The notes: generated from the sequence alone by a model not told the origin. Counted from the stretch's first letter, positions 54,952 to 63,865 are shown. The stretch: 64,000 nucleotides of DNA from Acidobacteriota bacterium (GCA_025350695.1 JANXXI010000188.1:26326-90325), one strand, 5' to 3'. Program-made: numbers and translations.

Positions 54952-55076
54952 GTCCTATTCGCTGTAAACCCGAACATCGGAACGCCCAGCCGGATGGGCG
55001 ATAACGTCGCTCGCTTCCTTTAGTCGTAGTAGCGTCAGCATACTCTCCTATTTGCATGCTTGCGAAGCTGACATGA

Positions 55077-55082
55077 TAGAAT
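55077..55082 (+). promoter_or_regulatory. Putative -10 element, short-leader promoter
   Basis: TAGAAT lies 8 nt before ATG 55091 of the sulfatase gene. Confidence 0.5.
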
Positions 55083-55090
55083 TCCGGGAC

Positions 55091-56512
55091 ATGCCGAATG
55101 ACCCTACTCGCCGCCGTTTTCTCGAATTCACAGCCCTGCCCGCCCTGGCTTCCGCGGCGGCGGAGCGGCCAAACATCCTGTACATCATGACGGATCAGCA
55201 ACATGCCGGAATGATGAGTTGCACGGGGAATCGCTGGGTGAAGACGCCCGCCATGGATCGCTTGGCAGCGGACGGAGTAAGGTTCGAGTTGGCTTATTCG
55301 TCCAACCCGGTGTGTATGCCCGCGCGGACTGCAATGATGACCGGGCGGTACCCGAGCCACTTTGCGATGCGGAGTAACGGCCCAGCACCGGTACCGGAGG
55401 CGACGCTGAGCACAACTCTTGGCCAGTTGTTCCGGAAGGCGGGATATCAAACGGTGTTCGGGGGGAAGACGCATTGGCCGAAGCCGATGACGCCGGAGAG
55501 CATTGGGTTTGAGTATCTGACGAGCGATGAGCGCGAGGATCTGGCTGGGGTTTGCAGCGAGTTTCTGCGGCGAAAGCAGGAGCGGCCGTTCTTGATGGTG
55601 GCTTCGTTCATCAACCCGCACGACATCTGCTACATGGCGATTGACGCCCATGCGCGGGCCGAGAAATTGGCTACTCCTCTTCCGAAGTCATTGGTGGAGC
55701 GGCGACGGGTGGCCGAGGCGTCGGCGCTTCCCAAGGGGATTTCCCGGGAGCAGTTCTTCGCCGGGCCGTGTCCCCCGATGCCGGGCAACCAGGCGGCCAC
55801 GTCGGAAGAGCCGGCTGCGCTGAGCAAGTATGGAGGCTTCCGAGGCTACGTGCGAAAGCATTGGAAGGCCGAGGATTGGCGGCTGCACCGGTGGGCCTAT
55901 TGCAGGCTGACGGAGCGGGTGGATGGTGAGGTTGGCAGGTTGCTTGAGACGCTACGGGAGACGGGGCTCGATAAAAGTACTGTGGTAGTATTCGCGAGTG
56001 ATCACGGGGACATGGACGCCGCGCATGGGTTCGAGCATAAGAGCTTGCCGTATGAGGAGTCCGCTCGAGTGCCTTTCATAGTCTCGTGGCCGGGCCATGT
56101 GCCGAAGGGTCGGGTGGACCGGAAGCACTTGGTGTCTTCCTGCGTGGATTTATTGCCGACGCTATGTGATTACGCGGGGATCGCGGCGCCGAAAGGGCTG
56201 CCAGGGCGAAGCGTTCGGGGGATCGTGGAGCGAGGCAAGGAGACGGGTTGGCGGGAGGACGTGGCGATTGAGTGTTCCGACTGCCGGTGCTTGCGGAGCA
56301 GGCGCTATAAGTATTCGATCTTTGAAGGGGCCGCGCCGCACGAGATGCTGATCGATATGGCGAAGGATCCTGGGGAGACGAAGAACTTGGCGGCCAATCC
56401 GCAGTATCGCAAGGTGCTGTCTGATCATCGGCGGAGGTTGCGGCAACGGATTGACGAGTTGGGGGATGCGTATGGGCAATCGCTGTTTGCGAATGCGGGG
56501 ATAGCGGGGTAG
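55091..56512 (+). CDS. Tat-exported sulfatase
   Basis: ATG 55091 gives 473 residues: a twin-arginine signal (DPTRRRFLEFTALPALASAA), the metal-site opening RPNILYIMTDQQHAGMM, and the sulfatase signature CMPAR (about residues 76-80) whose cysteine becomes formylglycine. FASDHGDMDAAHG and HKSLPYEESARVPFIV supply other metal and substrate residues. Its substrate is a sulfate ester, likely of a polysaccharide. The start is favoured over 55052 by TAGAAT 8 nt upstream. A formylglycine-generating enzyme is not in this window. Confidence 0.92.
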   Translation: MPNDPTRRRFLEFTALPALASAAAERPNILYIMTDQQHAGMMSCTGNRWVKTPAMDRLAADGVRFELAYSSNPVCMPARTAMMTGRYPSHFAMRSNGPAPVPEATLSTTLGQLFRKAGYQTVFGGKTHWPKPMTPESIGFEYLTSDEREDLAGVCSEFLRRKQERPFLMVASFINPHDICYMAIDAHARAEKLATPLPKSLVERRRVAEASALPKGISREQFFAGPCPPMPGNQAATSEEPAALSKYGGFRGYVRKHWKAEDWRLHRWAYCRLTERVDGEVGRLLETLRETGLDKSTVVVFASDHGDMDAAHGFEHKSLPYEESARVPFIVSWPGHVPKGRVDRKHLVSSCVDLLPTLCDYAGIAAPKGLPGRSVRGIVERGKETGWREDVAIECSDCRCLRSRRYKYSIFEGAAPHEMLIDMAKDPGETKNLAANPQYRKVLSDHRRRLRQRIDELGDAYGQSLFANAGIAG

Positions 56513-56564
56513 AGCAGAGACGACTCTGTCCCAAGGGGTAGTTTTTTGAGCAGGGCCGAAGTGA

Positions 56565-56570
56565 TATGAT
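56565..56570 (+). promoter_or_regulatory. Putative -10 element, short-leader promoter
   Basis: TATGAT lies 6 nt before ATG 56577 of the DUF1552 gene. Confidence 0.5.
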
Positions 56571-56576
56571 TTCCCC

Positions 56577-57881
56577 ATGTCCACAGGTCGTCCCAACATC
56601 CCAGGCCGCCGCTTCTTCCTCCGCGCCACCGGTATCCAACTCGCCCTCCCAGTTCTCGACTCCCTCCTCCCCACCGCTCTCCGTTCCACCCTCGCTCTCA
56701 CCGCACTCTCGGCCCAATCCAAAACCGTTCGTCCCATGCGCATGGTCGCCATCGGCAACGCCTTCGGCTTCTACGCCCCATTTTTCTTTCCCAAACGGAC
56801 CGGCCCCGATTTCGACACACCGCACCTCTTGGAACCCCTCGCCCCGCACAAAAAGGAAATCAGCATCCTTTCCGGCCTCGACCACGGCGTAAAGGGCGGC
56901 CACTTCGCCGTTCACTCTTTCCTCTCCGGCATTCGCCAGGTCGACGCCAAGGGCATGCCCGACGGCAACATCAGCATGGACCAGCGCGCCGCCGAAACCG
57001 TCGGCGGTTCTACCCGTTTCCCTTCGCTTACCATTGGCTCCGAAGACGGCCTACACGGTGGCTGCATGATGTGCTGGACCCGCTCCGGCACCCGCGTAAC
57101 ACCCATTCAAGGCCCACGCGAACTCTTCCGCAAACTCTTCGTCAATGAGTCCGAATCCGATCAGGTTCGCACCCGTGACAGCCTCGGTCTGCAGGGCTCA
57201 ATCCTAGACGCCGTCAACGCCGACGCCAAGTCGCTGAAAAACCACCTCGCCTCCAGTGATCAGCGAAAACTAGACGAGTACTTCACCTCCGTCCGCGATG
57301 TCGAGAAATCTCTTGAGCTCCGCCGCAAATGGTCCGCAGTCCCCAAACCGGACGCGACCATCCCCGAACCACAGAACGCCGGCCTCGTTACCGACATCCC
57401 CGTGCTCTATGATCTGATGGCCCTCGCGCTGCAAACCGATTCCTCCCGTATCGCGACCCTCGAAATCGCCGGAGGTTTCGAGGCCGCCGTCCTTGGCGTT
57501 CGGAAGGAATACCATGGTCTCTCTCACCACGGCCAAGTCGAGGAGTCTATCGGCCTCCTCGTCAAGCTTGAACGTTACCAAACCGAACAGTTCGCCCGAT
57601 TCCTCGCCAAAATGAAGTCGATCAACGATGGCGACGGCTCCCTCCTCGATCACACCATGGTCCTCTTCGGTTCCGGCATGGGGAATGGCAACGCCCACAC
57701 CAATCTCAACCTGCCCATCATTCTCGCCGGCGGCGGTTTCCAACATGGCGCCGCCCACGATTTTCCGGTCAGCGGCCCCAACCGGCAACCTCTCTCGAAT
57801 CTGTTCCTATCCATGCTTCAACGTTTCGGGGTTGAACAGAAACGCTTCGCCCTCTCCACCGGCGCGCTCCGCGGTTTCTAA
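56577..57881 (+). CDS. DUF1552 family protein, probably exported
   Basis: The 434-residue protein has a twin-arginine-like N-terminus (GRRFFLRATGIQLALPVLDS) and the DUF1552 landmarks: MRMVAIGNAFGFYAPFFFPK, ISILSGLDHGVKGGHFAVHS, DQRAAETVGGSTRFPSLTIG, and LFGSGMGNGNAHTNLNLPII near the end. DUF1552 proteins are encoded beside DUF1592-type cytochrome genes in planctomycetes and acidobacteria; function is not known. Codons end mainly in C. The stop is 4 bp before the next start. Confidence 0.9.
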   Translation: MSTGRPNIPGRRFFLRATGIQLALPVLDSLLPTALRSTLALTALSAQSKTVRPMRMVAIGNAFGFYAPFFFPKRTGPDFDTPHLLEPLAPHKKEISILSGLDHGVKGGHFAVHSFLSGIRQVDAKGMPDGNISMDQRAAETVGGSTRFPSLTIGSEDGLHGGCMMCWTRSGTRVTPIQGPRELFRKLFVNESESDQVRTRDSLGLQGSILDAVNADAKSLKNHLASSDQRKLDEYFTSVRDVEKSLELRRKWSAVPKPDATIPEPQNAGLVTDIPVLYDLMALALQTDSSRIATLEIAGGFEAAVLGVRKEYHGLSHHGQVEESIGLLVKLERYQTEQFARFLAKMKSINDGDGSLLDHTMVLFGSGMGNGNAHTNLNLPIILAGGGFQHGAAHDFPVSGPNRQPLSNLFLSMLQRFGVEQKRFALSTGALRGF

Positions 57882-57885
57882 AATC

Positions 57886-60282
57886 ATGAGCCTCGTCCTG
57901 CTCCTCGCTCTCGCCGTCGACCCCGCGTCCTCGTTCCTGGCCACGTATTGCACTTCCTGCCATGGGCCCACCGCCCAGATGGCAAACCGCCGTTTCGACC
58001 GCCTCCAACTTCCGCCCGCTACTCCGGAATCGTACACGGACGCAGCCGCTATCCTGCGCCGCGTGGAAGCAGGCGACATGCCTCCTGCGCAATCCAAGCA
58101 ACCTACACCCGCTGAAAAACAAACTCTGCTCGCGGGTCTCTCCCGCCATCTAGCCTCCGCCCCCCGCCCCGATCGAATCGCCCTGCGCCGCCTCAATCGC
58201 CGCGAGTACCGCAACACCATTGGGGACCTCCTCAACCTCGATATGTCGATGTTTGACCCCACCAACCGCTTCCCGCGCGATCAACAATACGCCCACTCCG
58301 ACAACATCGGCGAAACTCTGATCACCTCGGGCTACCTGCTCGAACAGTATCTCGATGCGGCCGGCCAAATCATTCAAAAGGCGCTCCCCGATACAGCCCC
58401 GCCCGCCCCTCGTTCCTGGATCTTCAAGGATAAATTCCGCCAACAGCCCGAACTGGATGGAGCCCGAACCCGTAACAATCTCCTTCAGTACATGACGCTC
58501 TTCGAGCATCCTCGCACGCCTCATTACGAAGGTGCGTATGCCCCCTTGCGCGACTTCGCCGAAGGGGTCCCGTTTGACGGCATTTATGAAATAAAGGTCC
58601 AGGTCGAAGCGCTCAATCGCAAACACCCCTACGACACCAAACTCCTCGGCACAGATCCCGACGCCCCCTTCCGCTTCGGTATCGTCGCCGGCAATGCCCG
58701 CGCCGGCCATCTCCACCATGCCCAACCCATCGAACCCGTACTTGCCGAAACCACTCTCGAAGATGGTGGCCCCTACTGGCTCTCCTTCCGGGTTCGGCTC
58801 GATGCCGGTTACCAGCCCCGCTTCACCTTCCCCAACGGCATGAACGATGTCCGCCGTGTGTTCTCACAGTACCCCCATCGTTTCCCCCAATTCCTCCCGC
58901 CGGATCAGCGCAACGTAGCGCCGGGTATCGTCGCGGGCCGCATCGCCATGATGAAGTACGCGCCGCTCCCTCACATTCGAATTCATGAGGTACAAATCCG
59001 CGGCCCTATTGACGCTCCGGCCGATTCCCCCAGCAAGAGTCTTCTCTACAGCGGCCAGCCCTTTTCACCGGGTCGTGCCCGCGAAATCATCACTAGCTTC
59101 GCCAACCGCGCCTACCGCCGCCCAGCCACACCCGTCGAAATCGATCGCCTCCTGGCCATCGCCAACAAGCGGCAGGCCGAGGGCAAGACGCCGGAACAGG
59201 CTGTCAAAGACGCTTTCACCGCCGCCCTCTGCTCCCCCGCGTTCCTTTACCTGGATGGCACGGAAGGACAAGGCCACCTCAGCGCCCATGCCCTCGCCTC
59301 CCGCCTCAGCTACTTTCTCTGGTCCTCCATGCCGGACGAAGCTCTCCTCCAGAAGGCCCGCTCCGGGGCCCTGCTGCGGCCCGATGTCTTACGCGCGGAA
59401 ACCCGCCGGCTCCTCGCCAGCCCAAAATCAAATCACTTCGTCGAAGGGTTCCTCGATAGTTGGCTCAATCTCCGCAGTCTCGGCGACATGCCACCGGATC
59501 GCGACAGTTTCGGAGCCTACTACTGGGACGACCTCCAAGCCGCCATGAAGACGGAGACCCGTCTGCTCATGCGACACTTAATCGACACCAACGGCCCAAT
59601 TCTCGACTTCCTCGACGCCACCTATACATTCCTCAATAAACCCTTAGCCCGCCTTTACGGCATAGCCGAAGACATCAGCAGCAAGGACGGCCATCAGTTC
59701 CGTAAGGTCGATCTGAAAGACCCCCGCCGCGGCGGGCTCCTCGGTCACGGCAGCGTGCTTACCGTGTCCGCCAACGGCATCGAAACCAGCCCGGTAACTA
59801 GAGGCGTCTGGGTTTTAGAAAACATCTTCGGCACACCACCCGCCCCTCCGCCAGACAATGTCCCAGCCCTCGACCCCGATGTGCGCGGCGCGAAGACGGT
59901 CCGGGAACTCCTCACCAAGCACCGCGAGAACCAGACCTGCATGTCCTGCCATAAGTCAATTGACCCTCCCGGCTTCGCCCTCGAAACCTTCGACCCCATC
60001 GGCCGCTGGCGCGAGAAGTATCCCAACGGTGCAGCCATCGATACAACCGGCGAACTGCCCTCGGGGGCAAGATTCAGCGATATCGCCGGCCTCCGTCAAA
60101 TCCTCACCGCGAACAAAGTTGCCTTCCGCCGTGTCGTCGCCGACCGTTTGCTGAGCTACGCCACGGGCCGCATCCTCGGCCCCGCGGATCGTCCGGCCGT
60201 TGACGCTCTCGCCAAACAAAACACCAACCTCCGCGACCTCATCGATTCCATCATCCAAAGCGATACGTTTCGGAACAGGTAA
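57886..60282 (+). CDS. DUF1592/DUF1588/DUF1585-type cytochrome c domain protein
   Basis: ATG 57886 gives 798 residues. After a signal (MSLVLLLALAVDPASS) comes a cytochrome-c-like CTSCHG heme site (about residues 25-29), the DUF1587 region (ALRRLNRREYRNTIGDLLNL), DUF1595 (FANRAYRRPATPVEIDRLL), DUF1592 (RLSYFLWSSMPDEALLQKAR), DUF1588 (RGGLLGHGSVLTVSANGIET) with a late CMSCHKSIDPPGFALE box, and DUF1585 at the end (RRVVADRLLSYATGRILG). These proteins are probably periplasmic redox partners of polymer breakdown. It directly follows the DUF1552 gene. Confidence 0.92.
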   Translation: MSLVLLLALAVDPASSFLATYCTSCHGPTAQMANRRFDRLQLPPATPESYTDAAAILRRVEAGDMPPAQSKQPTPAEKQTLLAGLSRHLASAPRPDRIALRRLNRREYRNTIGDLLNLDMSMFDPTNRFPRDQQYAHSDNIGETLITSGYLLEQYLDAAGQIIQKALPDTAPPAPRSWIFKDKFRQQPELDGARTRNNLLQYMTLFEHPRTPHYEGAYAPLRDFAEGVPFDGIYEIKVQVEALNRKHPYDTKLLGTDPDAPFRFGIVAGNARAGHLHHAQPIEPVLAETTLEDGGPYWLSFRVRLDAGYQPRFTFPNGMNDVRRVFSQYPHRFPQFLPPDQRNVAPGIVAGRIAMMKYAPLPHIRIHEVQIRGPIDAPADSPSKSLLYSGQPFSPGRAREIITSFANRAYRRPATPVEIDRLLAIANKRQAEGKTPEQAVKDAFTAALCSPAFLYLDGTEGQGHLSAHALASRLSYFLWSSMPDEALLQKARSGALLRPDVLRAETRRLLASPKSNHFVEGFLDSWLNLRSLGDMPPDRDSFGAYYWDDLQAAMKTETRLLMRHLIDTNGPILDFLDATYTFLNKPLARLYGIAEDISSKDGHQFRKVDLKDPRRGGLLGHGSVLTVSANGIETSPVTRGVWVLENIFGTPPAPPPDNVPALDPDVRGAKTVRELLTKHRENQTCMSCHKSIDPPGFALETFDPIGRWREKYPNGAAIDTTGELPSGARFSDIAGLRQILTANKVAFRRVVADRLLSYATGRILGPADRPAVDALAKQNTNLRDLIDSIIQSDTFRNR

Positions 60283-60294
60283 GGCTCAACAGCT

Positions 60295-60585
60295 TCAGCC
60301 AAGCGAGGATCGCGATGAACTTTGAAACCAACCGCCGTTCGATCTTTCGCCCGCTCTGTCACCTGCCTCACTAGCCTTCTGGGGCTCTTCAAGGATCATC
60401 GCCCGTTGAATTGCGTTACGGAGTTCGCGTACGTTGCCGGGCCAATCATGCGCCAACAAGGCGCACTCTCCCTCCGCCGAAATGTCGTTTACCGGCCGCT
60501 TAAACTTGGCCTTGAATTGTTCCATGAAAAAGTGCGCCAGCGGCAGAATATCTTGTGGGCGATTCCGCAATTTCGCTTCGCTCAA
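60295..60585 (-). pseudogene. Fragment of a sigma-54 activator (NtrC-type AAA+ C-terminal part)
   Basis: The frame reads LRNRPQDILPLAHFFMEQFK, KFKRPVNDISAEGECALLAH and DWPGNVRELRNAIQRAMILE, which is the C-terminal piece of the sigma-54-dependent AAA+ domain (sensor 2). The rest of the AAA+ domain is missing upstream, and no FIS-type DNA-binding domain follows. It is joined to the kaiC piece near 60590 in a different frame, apparently by a deletion. Confidence 0.75.
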
Positions 60586-60904
60586 TATGAACGTAGTCGA
60601 TGAATAGCTTCTTCTCCGTCACCAAGCGGTCAAGGTCGAAGCCGAGTGAAGCGGCATTCTTGCTCAAGTCGTGAATCGACTCTTCAAACGAAATGAATAC
60701 GCCGTTTTCGCCGTGTTGGGTTGCCCCTCGAACCAGGAACTCCAGCCCGAAAAGCGTCTTTCCAGCTCCGGCGCTTCCACTAATTAGCGTAGGCCGGCCG
60801 CGGGGCAGTCCTCCCCAAGTGATTTCGTCAAGACCTTGGATTCCCGTGGCTGCTTTGGGCAGCATTTTCGAAGTTACGCGGTTTACTTTCTTGTGTTGTG
60901 GCAT
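60500..60904 (-). pseudogene. Truncated KaiC-like ATPase (N-terminal about 108 residues)
   Basis: ATG 60904 opens the KaiC pattern: MLPKAATGIQGLDEITWGGL, TLISGSAGAGKTLFGLEFLV with Walker A GSAGAGKT, GVFISFEESIHDLSKNAASL and LFIDYVHIERSEI. After that (about 60590) the sequence turns into the sigma-54 activator fragment in another frame, so this frame's tail (AESPTRYSAAGALFHGTIQG) is nonsense. Intact KaiC has about 500 residues, so this is a relic. Confidence 0.75.
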
Positions 60905-61299
60905 TTATTTCGTCACCTGATGCTATTGCAAAATCCGAGATTCGAATGGTGACAAAAAATTGCCGAGTTGTGCAAAACCTGCACTTCCTTTGGCAAGTAG
61001 ATCAGTCGCCTCTGCGTCGCTCTTGAAGGCATAGCGTCGGCTCCTCCCGGCCAATCCATTAAATCCAACGCTTGCCGAGATTCTCAAGGATCTCCTTCAA
61101 ACGTGGAAAGGACTAACGGTTGGCCCAAGCCTAGCACCAATTGCTGATACGTGCGCGCTTTGTTTGACCGCATCTCGTCAACATGACCCATAGTGGTCAC
61201 CCGAATAGCGCGCCACCCGAAATTGGGATACCTTGGCCACCTCAGGTATACCACTTAGCCCTGGCCACCAAAATGCTCTTAGGTTACGGCGGAGCAAAC
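60905..61299. other. Stretch with no recognised gene
   Basis: No supported gene in these 395 bp. A plus-strand frame extends the next gene back to 61183, but that part lacks coding character and the ribosome-binding site lies at 61291. Confidence 0.45.
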
Positions 61300-61491
61300 A
61301 TGCCTTTAATCAATATTGTTGTGGCGTTAATAATCGTCGGAGTGGGACTGTATCTGATCAATCGTTACATTCCCATGGCTTCCAGCATTAAGTCGATACT
61401 GAACGTTGTGGTAGTGGTGGTCGTCTTGATGTGGGTCCTACAGGCGTTCGGACTGTGGAACGGTATCAGCACTTTCCGGGTCGGGCGATAG
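61300..61491 (+). CDS. Small two-pass membrane protein (Thivi_2564-like)
   Basis: ATG 61300 with GGAG at 61291 gives 63 residues: MPLINIVVALIIVGVGLYLI, a short link RYIPMASSIKSILN, and a second membrane segment VVVVVVVLMWVLQAFG. This matches the small family named after Thivi_2564. Function unknown. Its stop TAG is in the same frame as the next small gene. Confidence 0.75.
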   Translation: MPLINIVVALIIVGVGLYLINRYIPMASSIKSILNVVVVVVVLMWVLQAFGLWNGISTFRVGR

Positions 61492-61521
61492 GCAGCATTC
61501 GGCGTTAGTGAAGGAACTGAA

Positions 61522-61701
61522 TTGAATCAATTTACAGCAATCCTGAACATGGCCCTGCAAATCGGCGCCCCGCAAGTTAACGCTTTTCCGTCCGTTACCT
61601 GGTTTGACCCGACGCCTCCCGAGCCGCTGTCAATGGCCGCAGTGGGGATTGGACTGATCCTCCTGGGAATAACGCAACTCAGACCGAAGACACAAAAATA
61701 G
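61522..61701 (+). CDS. Short protein ending in a PEP-CTERM-like sorting signal
   Basis: TTG 61522 with AAGGA seven bases upstream gives 59 residues: MNQFTAILNMALQIGAPQVN and a tail TPPEPLSMAAVGIGLILLGI followed by TQLRPK. The PEP motif, hydrophobic stretch and basic end are the layout of PEP-CTERM signals, which need exosortase. The body before it is only about 30 residues, so it may be the end of a lost gene. The frame is continuous with the preceding gene except for its TAG. Confidence 0.5.
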   Translation: MNQFTAILNMALQIGAPQVNAFPSVTWFDPTPPEPLSMAAVGIGLILLGITQLRPKTQK

Positions 61702-61731
61702 ATTTCTGTTCCATTCACGAGGAAAACTACA

Positions 61732-62562
61732 TTGCCCTTTATTACGGTCGGTAAAGAGAACTCCGGAAACATCGACCTCTACTATGAGGATCACGGTTCC
61801 GGTTCGCCGGTTGTCCTGATTCATGGTTGGCCACTCAGTGGCGCTTCTTGGGAAAGGCAGGTACCGGTGCTGGTAAAGGCAGGTCACCGTGTCATAACCT
61901 ATGATCGCCGCGGCTTCGGTCAGTCGTCCAAACCGCTCTCCAATTACCACTACAATACATTCGCCGATGATCTGAACCAGTTGTTGACTAAGTTGGACCT
62001 TCGCGGGGCAGCCTTGGCGGGTTTTTCCATGGGCGGTGGAGAAGTCGCGCGATATCTAGGGTCCCACGGAAACGAGCGTGTCAATAAAGCGGTTTTTATC
62101 TCAGCGATTCCACCTTTTCTGTTGAAGACTGCTGAAAATCCGGAAGGCGTTGACAAAAGCGTTTTCGACGGAATAGAGGCTGCGATCCTCGCCGACCGGC
62201 CAGCGTTCCTGACGAAATTTTTCTCCGACTTTTACAACGTCGATGTTTTACGCGGCTCTCGCATTAGCGATCAGGCAGTGCACATGAGTTGGAATGTCGC
62301 GGTATCGGCCTCCCCGCAAGGAACCTTTGATTGTGTCTCCGCCTGGCTAACGGACTTTCGAGCCGATCTTGCTAAAATTACAATTCCCACTCTGGTAATC
62401 CACGGCGATGCTGACCGGATCTTGCCGTTCGCCGCCACGGCGAAACGAACGCATGAACTCGTGAAGGGTAGCCGCTTAGTGACCGTTGAAGGGGGACCTC
62501 ACGGCATCACTTGGACGCATGCGGATAAAGTGAATCCCGAATTAGTTAATTTTCTGAAGTAA
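61732..62562 (+). CDS. Alpha/beta hydrolase (non-heme chloroperoxidase / arylesterase type)
   Basis: TTG 61732 with GAGGA upstream gives 276 residues: VVLIHGWPLSGASWERQVPV (oxyanion), ITYDRRGFGQSSKP, LAGFSMGGGEVARYLG with nucleophile Ser in GFSMGG (about residue 97), an Asp in IHGDADRILPF (about 227) and His in GGPHGITWTH (about 256). The set matches cofactor-free chloroperoxidases and arylesterases. Probably cytoplasmic. A YHS gene follows 23 bp later. Confidence 0.92.
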   Translation: MPFITVGKENSGNIDLYYEDHGSGSPVVLIHGWPLSGASWERQVPVLVKAGHRVITYDRRGFGQSSKPLSNYHYNTFADDLNQLLTKLDLRGAALAGFSMGGGEVARYLGSHGNERVNKAVFISAIPPFLLKTAENPEGVDKSVFDGIEAAILADRPAFLTKFFSDFYNVDVLRGSRISDQAVHMSWNVAVSASPQGTFDCVSAWLTDFRADLAKITIPTLVIHGDADRILPFAATAKRTHELVKGSRLVTVEGGPHGITWTHADKVNPELVNFLK

Positions 62563-62585
62563 GACCAACAAAGGAGCAACAGCCG

Positions 62586-62756
62586 ATGACTGCACCAAAA
62601 ATCACAACCCAAATTGACCCGGTCTGCGGAATGCAGGTAGACCCAGCCAAAGCCGCCGGTAGTTCCGAACACGCTGGCCAGACCTACTTTTTCTGCGCGA
62701 CAGGATGCAAGACGAAGTTCGATAAGAACCCAGCGGAATACACAAAGCATTCCTAG
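62586..62756 (+). CDS. YHS-domain protein (56 aa)
   Basis: ATG 62586 is preceded by AAAGGAGCAACAG. The protein is one YHS domain: IDPVCGMQVDPAKAAGSSEH, then TYFFCATGCKTKFDKNPAEY with the conserved Cys residues. YHS modules bind metals and occur with copper ATPases and hydrolases. Only 56 residues, so it is easy to miss. Confidence 0.9.
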   Translation: MTAPKITTQIDPVCGMQVDPAKAAGSSEHAGQTYFFCATGCKTKFDKNPAEYTKHS

Positions 62757-62879
62757 TCTCAATGAAACAACGTGGGGCCGCCAAATCGGAGGTCGGCCTC
62801 ACACGACGGACACACAGGTCCTAGTGCAGTCCTAATGCAACATGCCATGCATACTAGGTTGGTGTTTCTACCTAACCCC

Positions 62880-63051
62880 AACGCTGTTCACTTAGGTTTC
62901 TGGCGTCACTATCGCGGCTTTCCAAACGGCATTTCTACCAGCCCCCGGTGAAAATCGGGGGATCGTTCGAAGCCCAGCAGCATGACTTGGTTCGGAAGAA
63001 TCCCGCGATTCCCCTTGTGGGCTAGTCGTCGGAACCTAAGTGAATCGCGTT
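62880..63051. mobile_element. 172-bp inverted-repeat element (MITE-like), copy B
   Basis: The ends AACGCTGTTCACTTAGGTTT (62880-62899) and the reverse complement of 63031-63051 agree at 18 of 21 positions. Inside is a hairpin CCCCCG/CGGGGG (62942-62947, 62956-62961) next to GATCGTTCGAAGCCC. There is no open frame. The ends and hairpin relate to copies at 12262 and 63754. No clear target duplication is seen. Confidence 0.55.
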
Positions 63052-63168
63052 ACGCCGCGCTAACCCACTATGAGACCCGCGGATTTCGCCCCCGTAAGTT
63101 TCAGGACACTGGCTCCGGGACCGATTGGCGTATGAAGGCCAATCATTCGAAATAAGCTCTGGTGGATT

Positions 63169-63665
63169 TTAGCTCAGACCGGCAAATAGTTCCGCCAAAT
63201 GAATGATCATATCCCGAGCCTGCAATTTACCGTGCCCGTCGAGTCGCGAAGGTTCGCCGCCGGAGGCATATTCCCAGGCCACGCGCTTGACTGGATCGAT
63301 CACCCAGCAAAAAGGTTCGCCCCAAGTATGGTACTGTTCGCACTTGGCAAGTAAGGCGCCAACCCGATCTTCCGGGGAAAGGATTTCGACACACAATTCC
63401 GGTGGATCAACCGGATAGGGGAACTGAAGGCTACTGACGACCGCCACATCCGGAACCAAAAATGTTGTAGCAGTCACTCGAAGGTAAGTTCCGATAAAGC
63501 GATCTTTCCCTGCTTGCTTAGCATCAAAATTAAGAGAGACTGAATCCAAGCGTGAAGGGTAGTGGGCATGGCTTTGGCGTGCAGGACGCCATTGATGTAT
63601 TCGCAGGTCGGCTTCCCTGTAAGGCGGAGATACTCCTCAACCGGAATAAGTGCCGTAGTGCTCAT
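63169..63665 (-). pseudogene. Uma2-family (DUF820) gene with one frameshift
   Basis: The first frame from ATG 63665 reads MSTTALIPVEEYLRLTGKPT to ALSELTFE and stops; the second continues RVTATTFLVPDVAVVSSLQF, CVEILSPEDRVGALLAKCEQ and CWVIDPVKRVAWEYASGG to TAG 63169. The join near 63480 needs one base. It is a different Uma2 subtype from the genes at 18351 and 47512 (short form with EEYLRL start). If the shift is real the gene is dead. Confidence 0.8.
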
Positions 63666-63753
63666 GACTACATTCTACCTGTATTCCGAAGCTGCGAATC
63701 TTAAAGGTATTTCTCGGGCGCGCCAGATGCGGTGTCTTGTCTCGACTAGCCCC

Positions 63754-63865
63754 AACACTGTTCACTTAAGATCGGTGTTCACTTAAGATCGGTCGAGGAG
63801 CCCACGCCTCGCCCACAATGGGCATGTTCTTGGGCCTTCGAACGATCCCCCGATTACATCGGGGG
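63754..63865 (+). repeat. Dispersed hairpin repeat, copy C
   Basis: AACACTGTTCACTTAAGATC starts the copy; the 17-mer TGTTCACTTAAGATCGG occurs twice in tandem (63759-63775 and 63776-63792). The hairpin CCCCCGAT/ATCGGGGG closes it at 63847-63865, after TTCGAACGAT. Same order as copy A. The last 135 bases of the window hold no gene I can support. Confidence 0.6.

Noticed and set aside
57628..57885. Earlier start for the DUF1592 gene
   Set aside because: The extension overlaps the DUF1552 gene in another frame and removes the signal peptide from the N-terminus.
60940..60965. Sigma-54 promoter near the kaiC/activator relic (TGGTGAC and TTGCC)
   Set aside because: The GG and GC pairs are 12 bases apart; the sigma-54 promoter needs 10.
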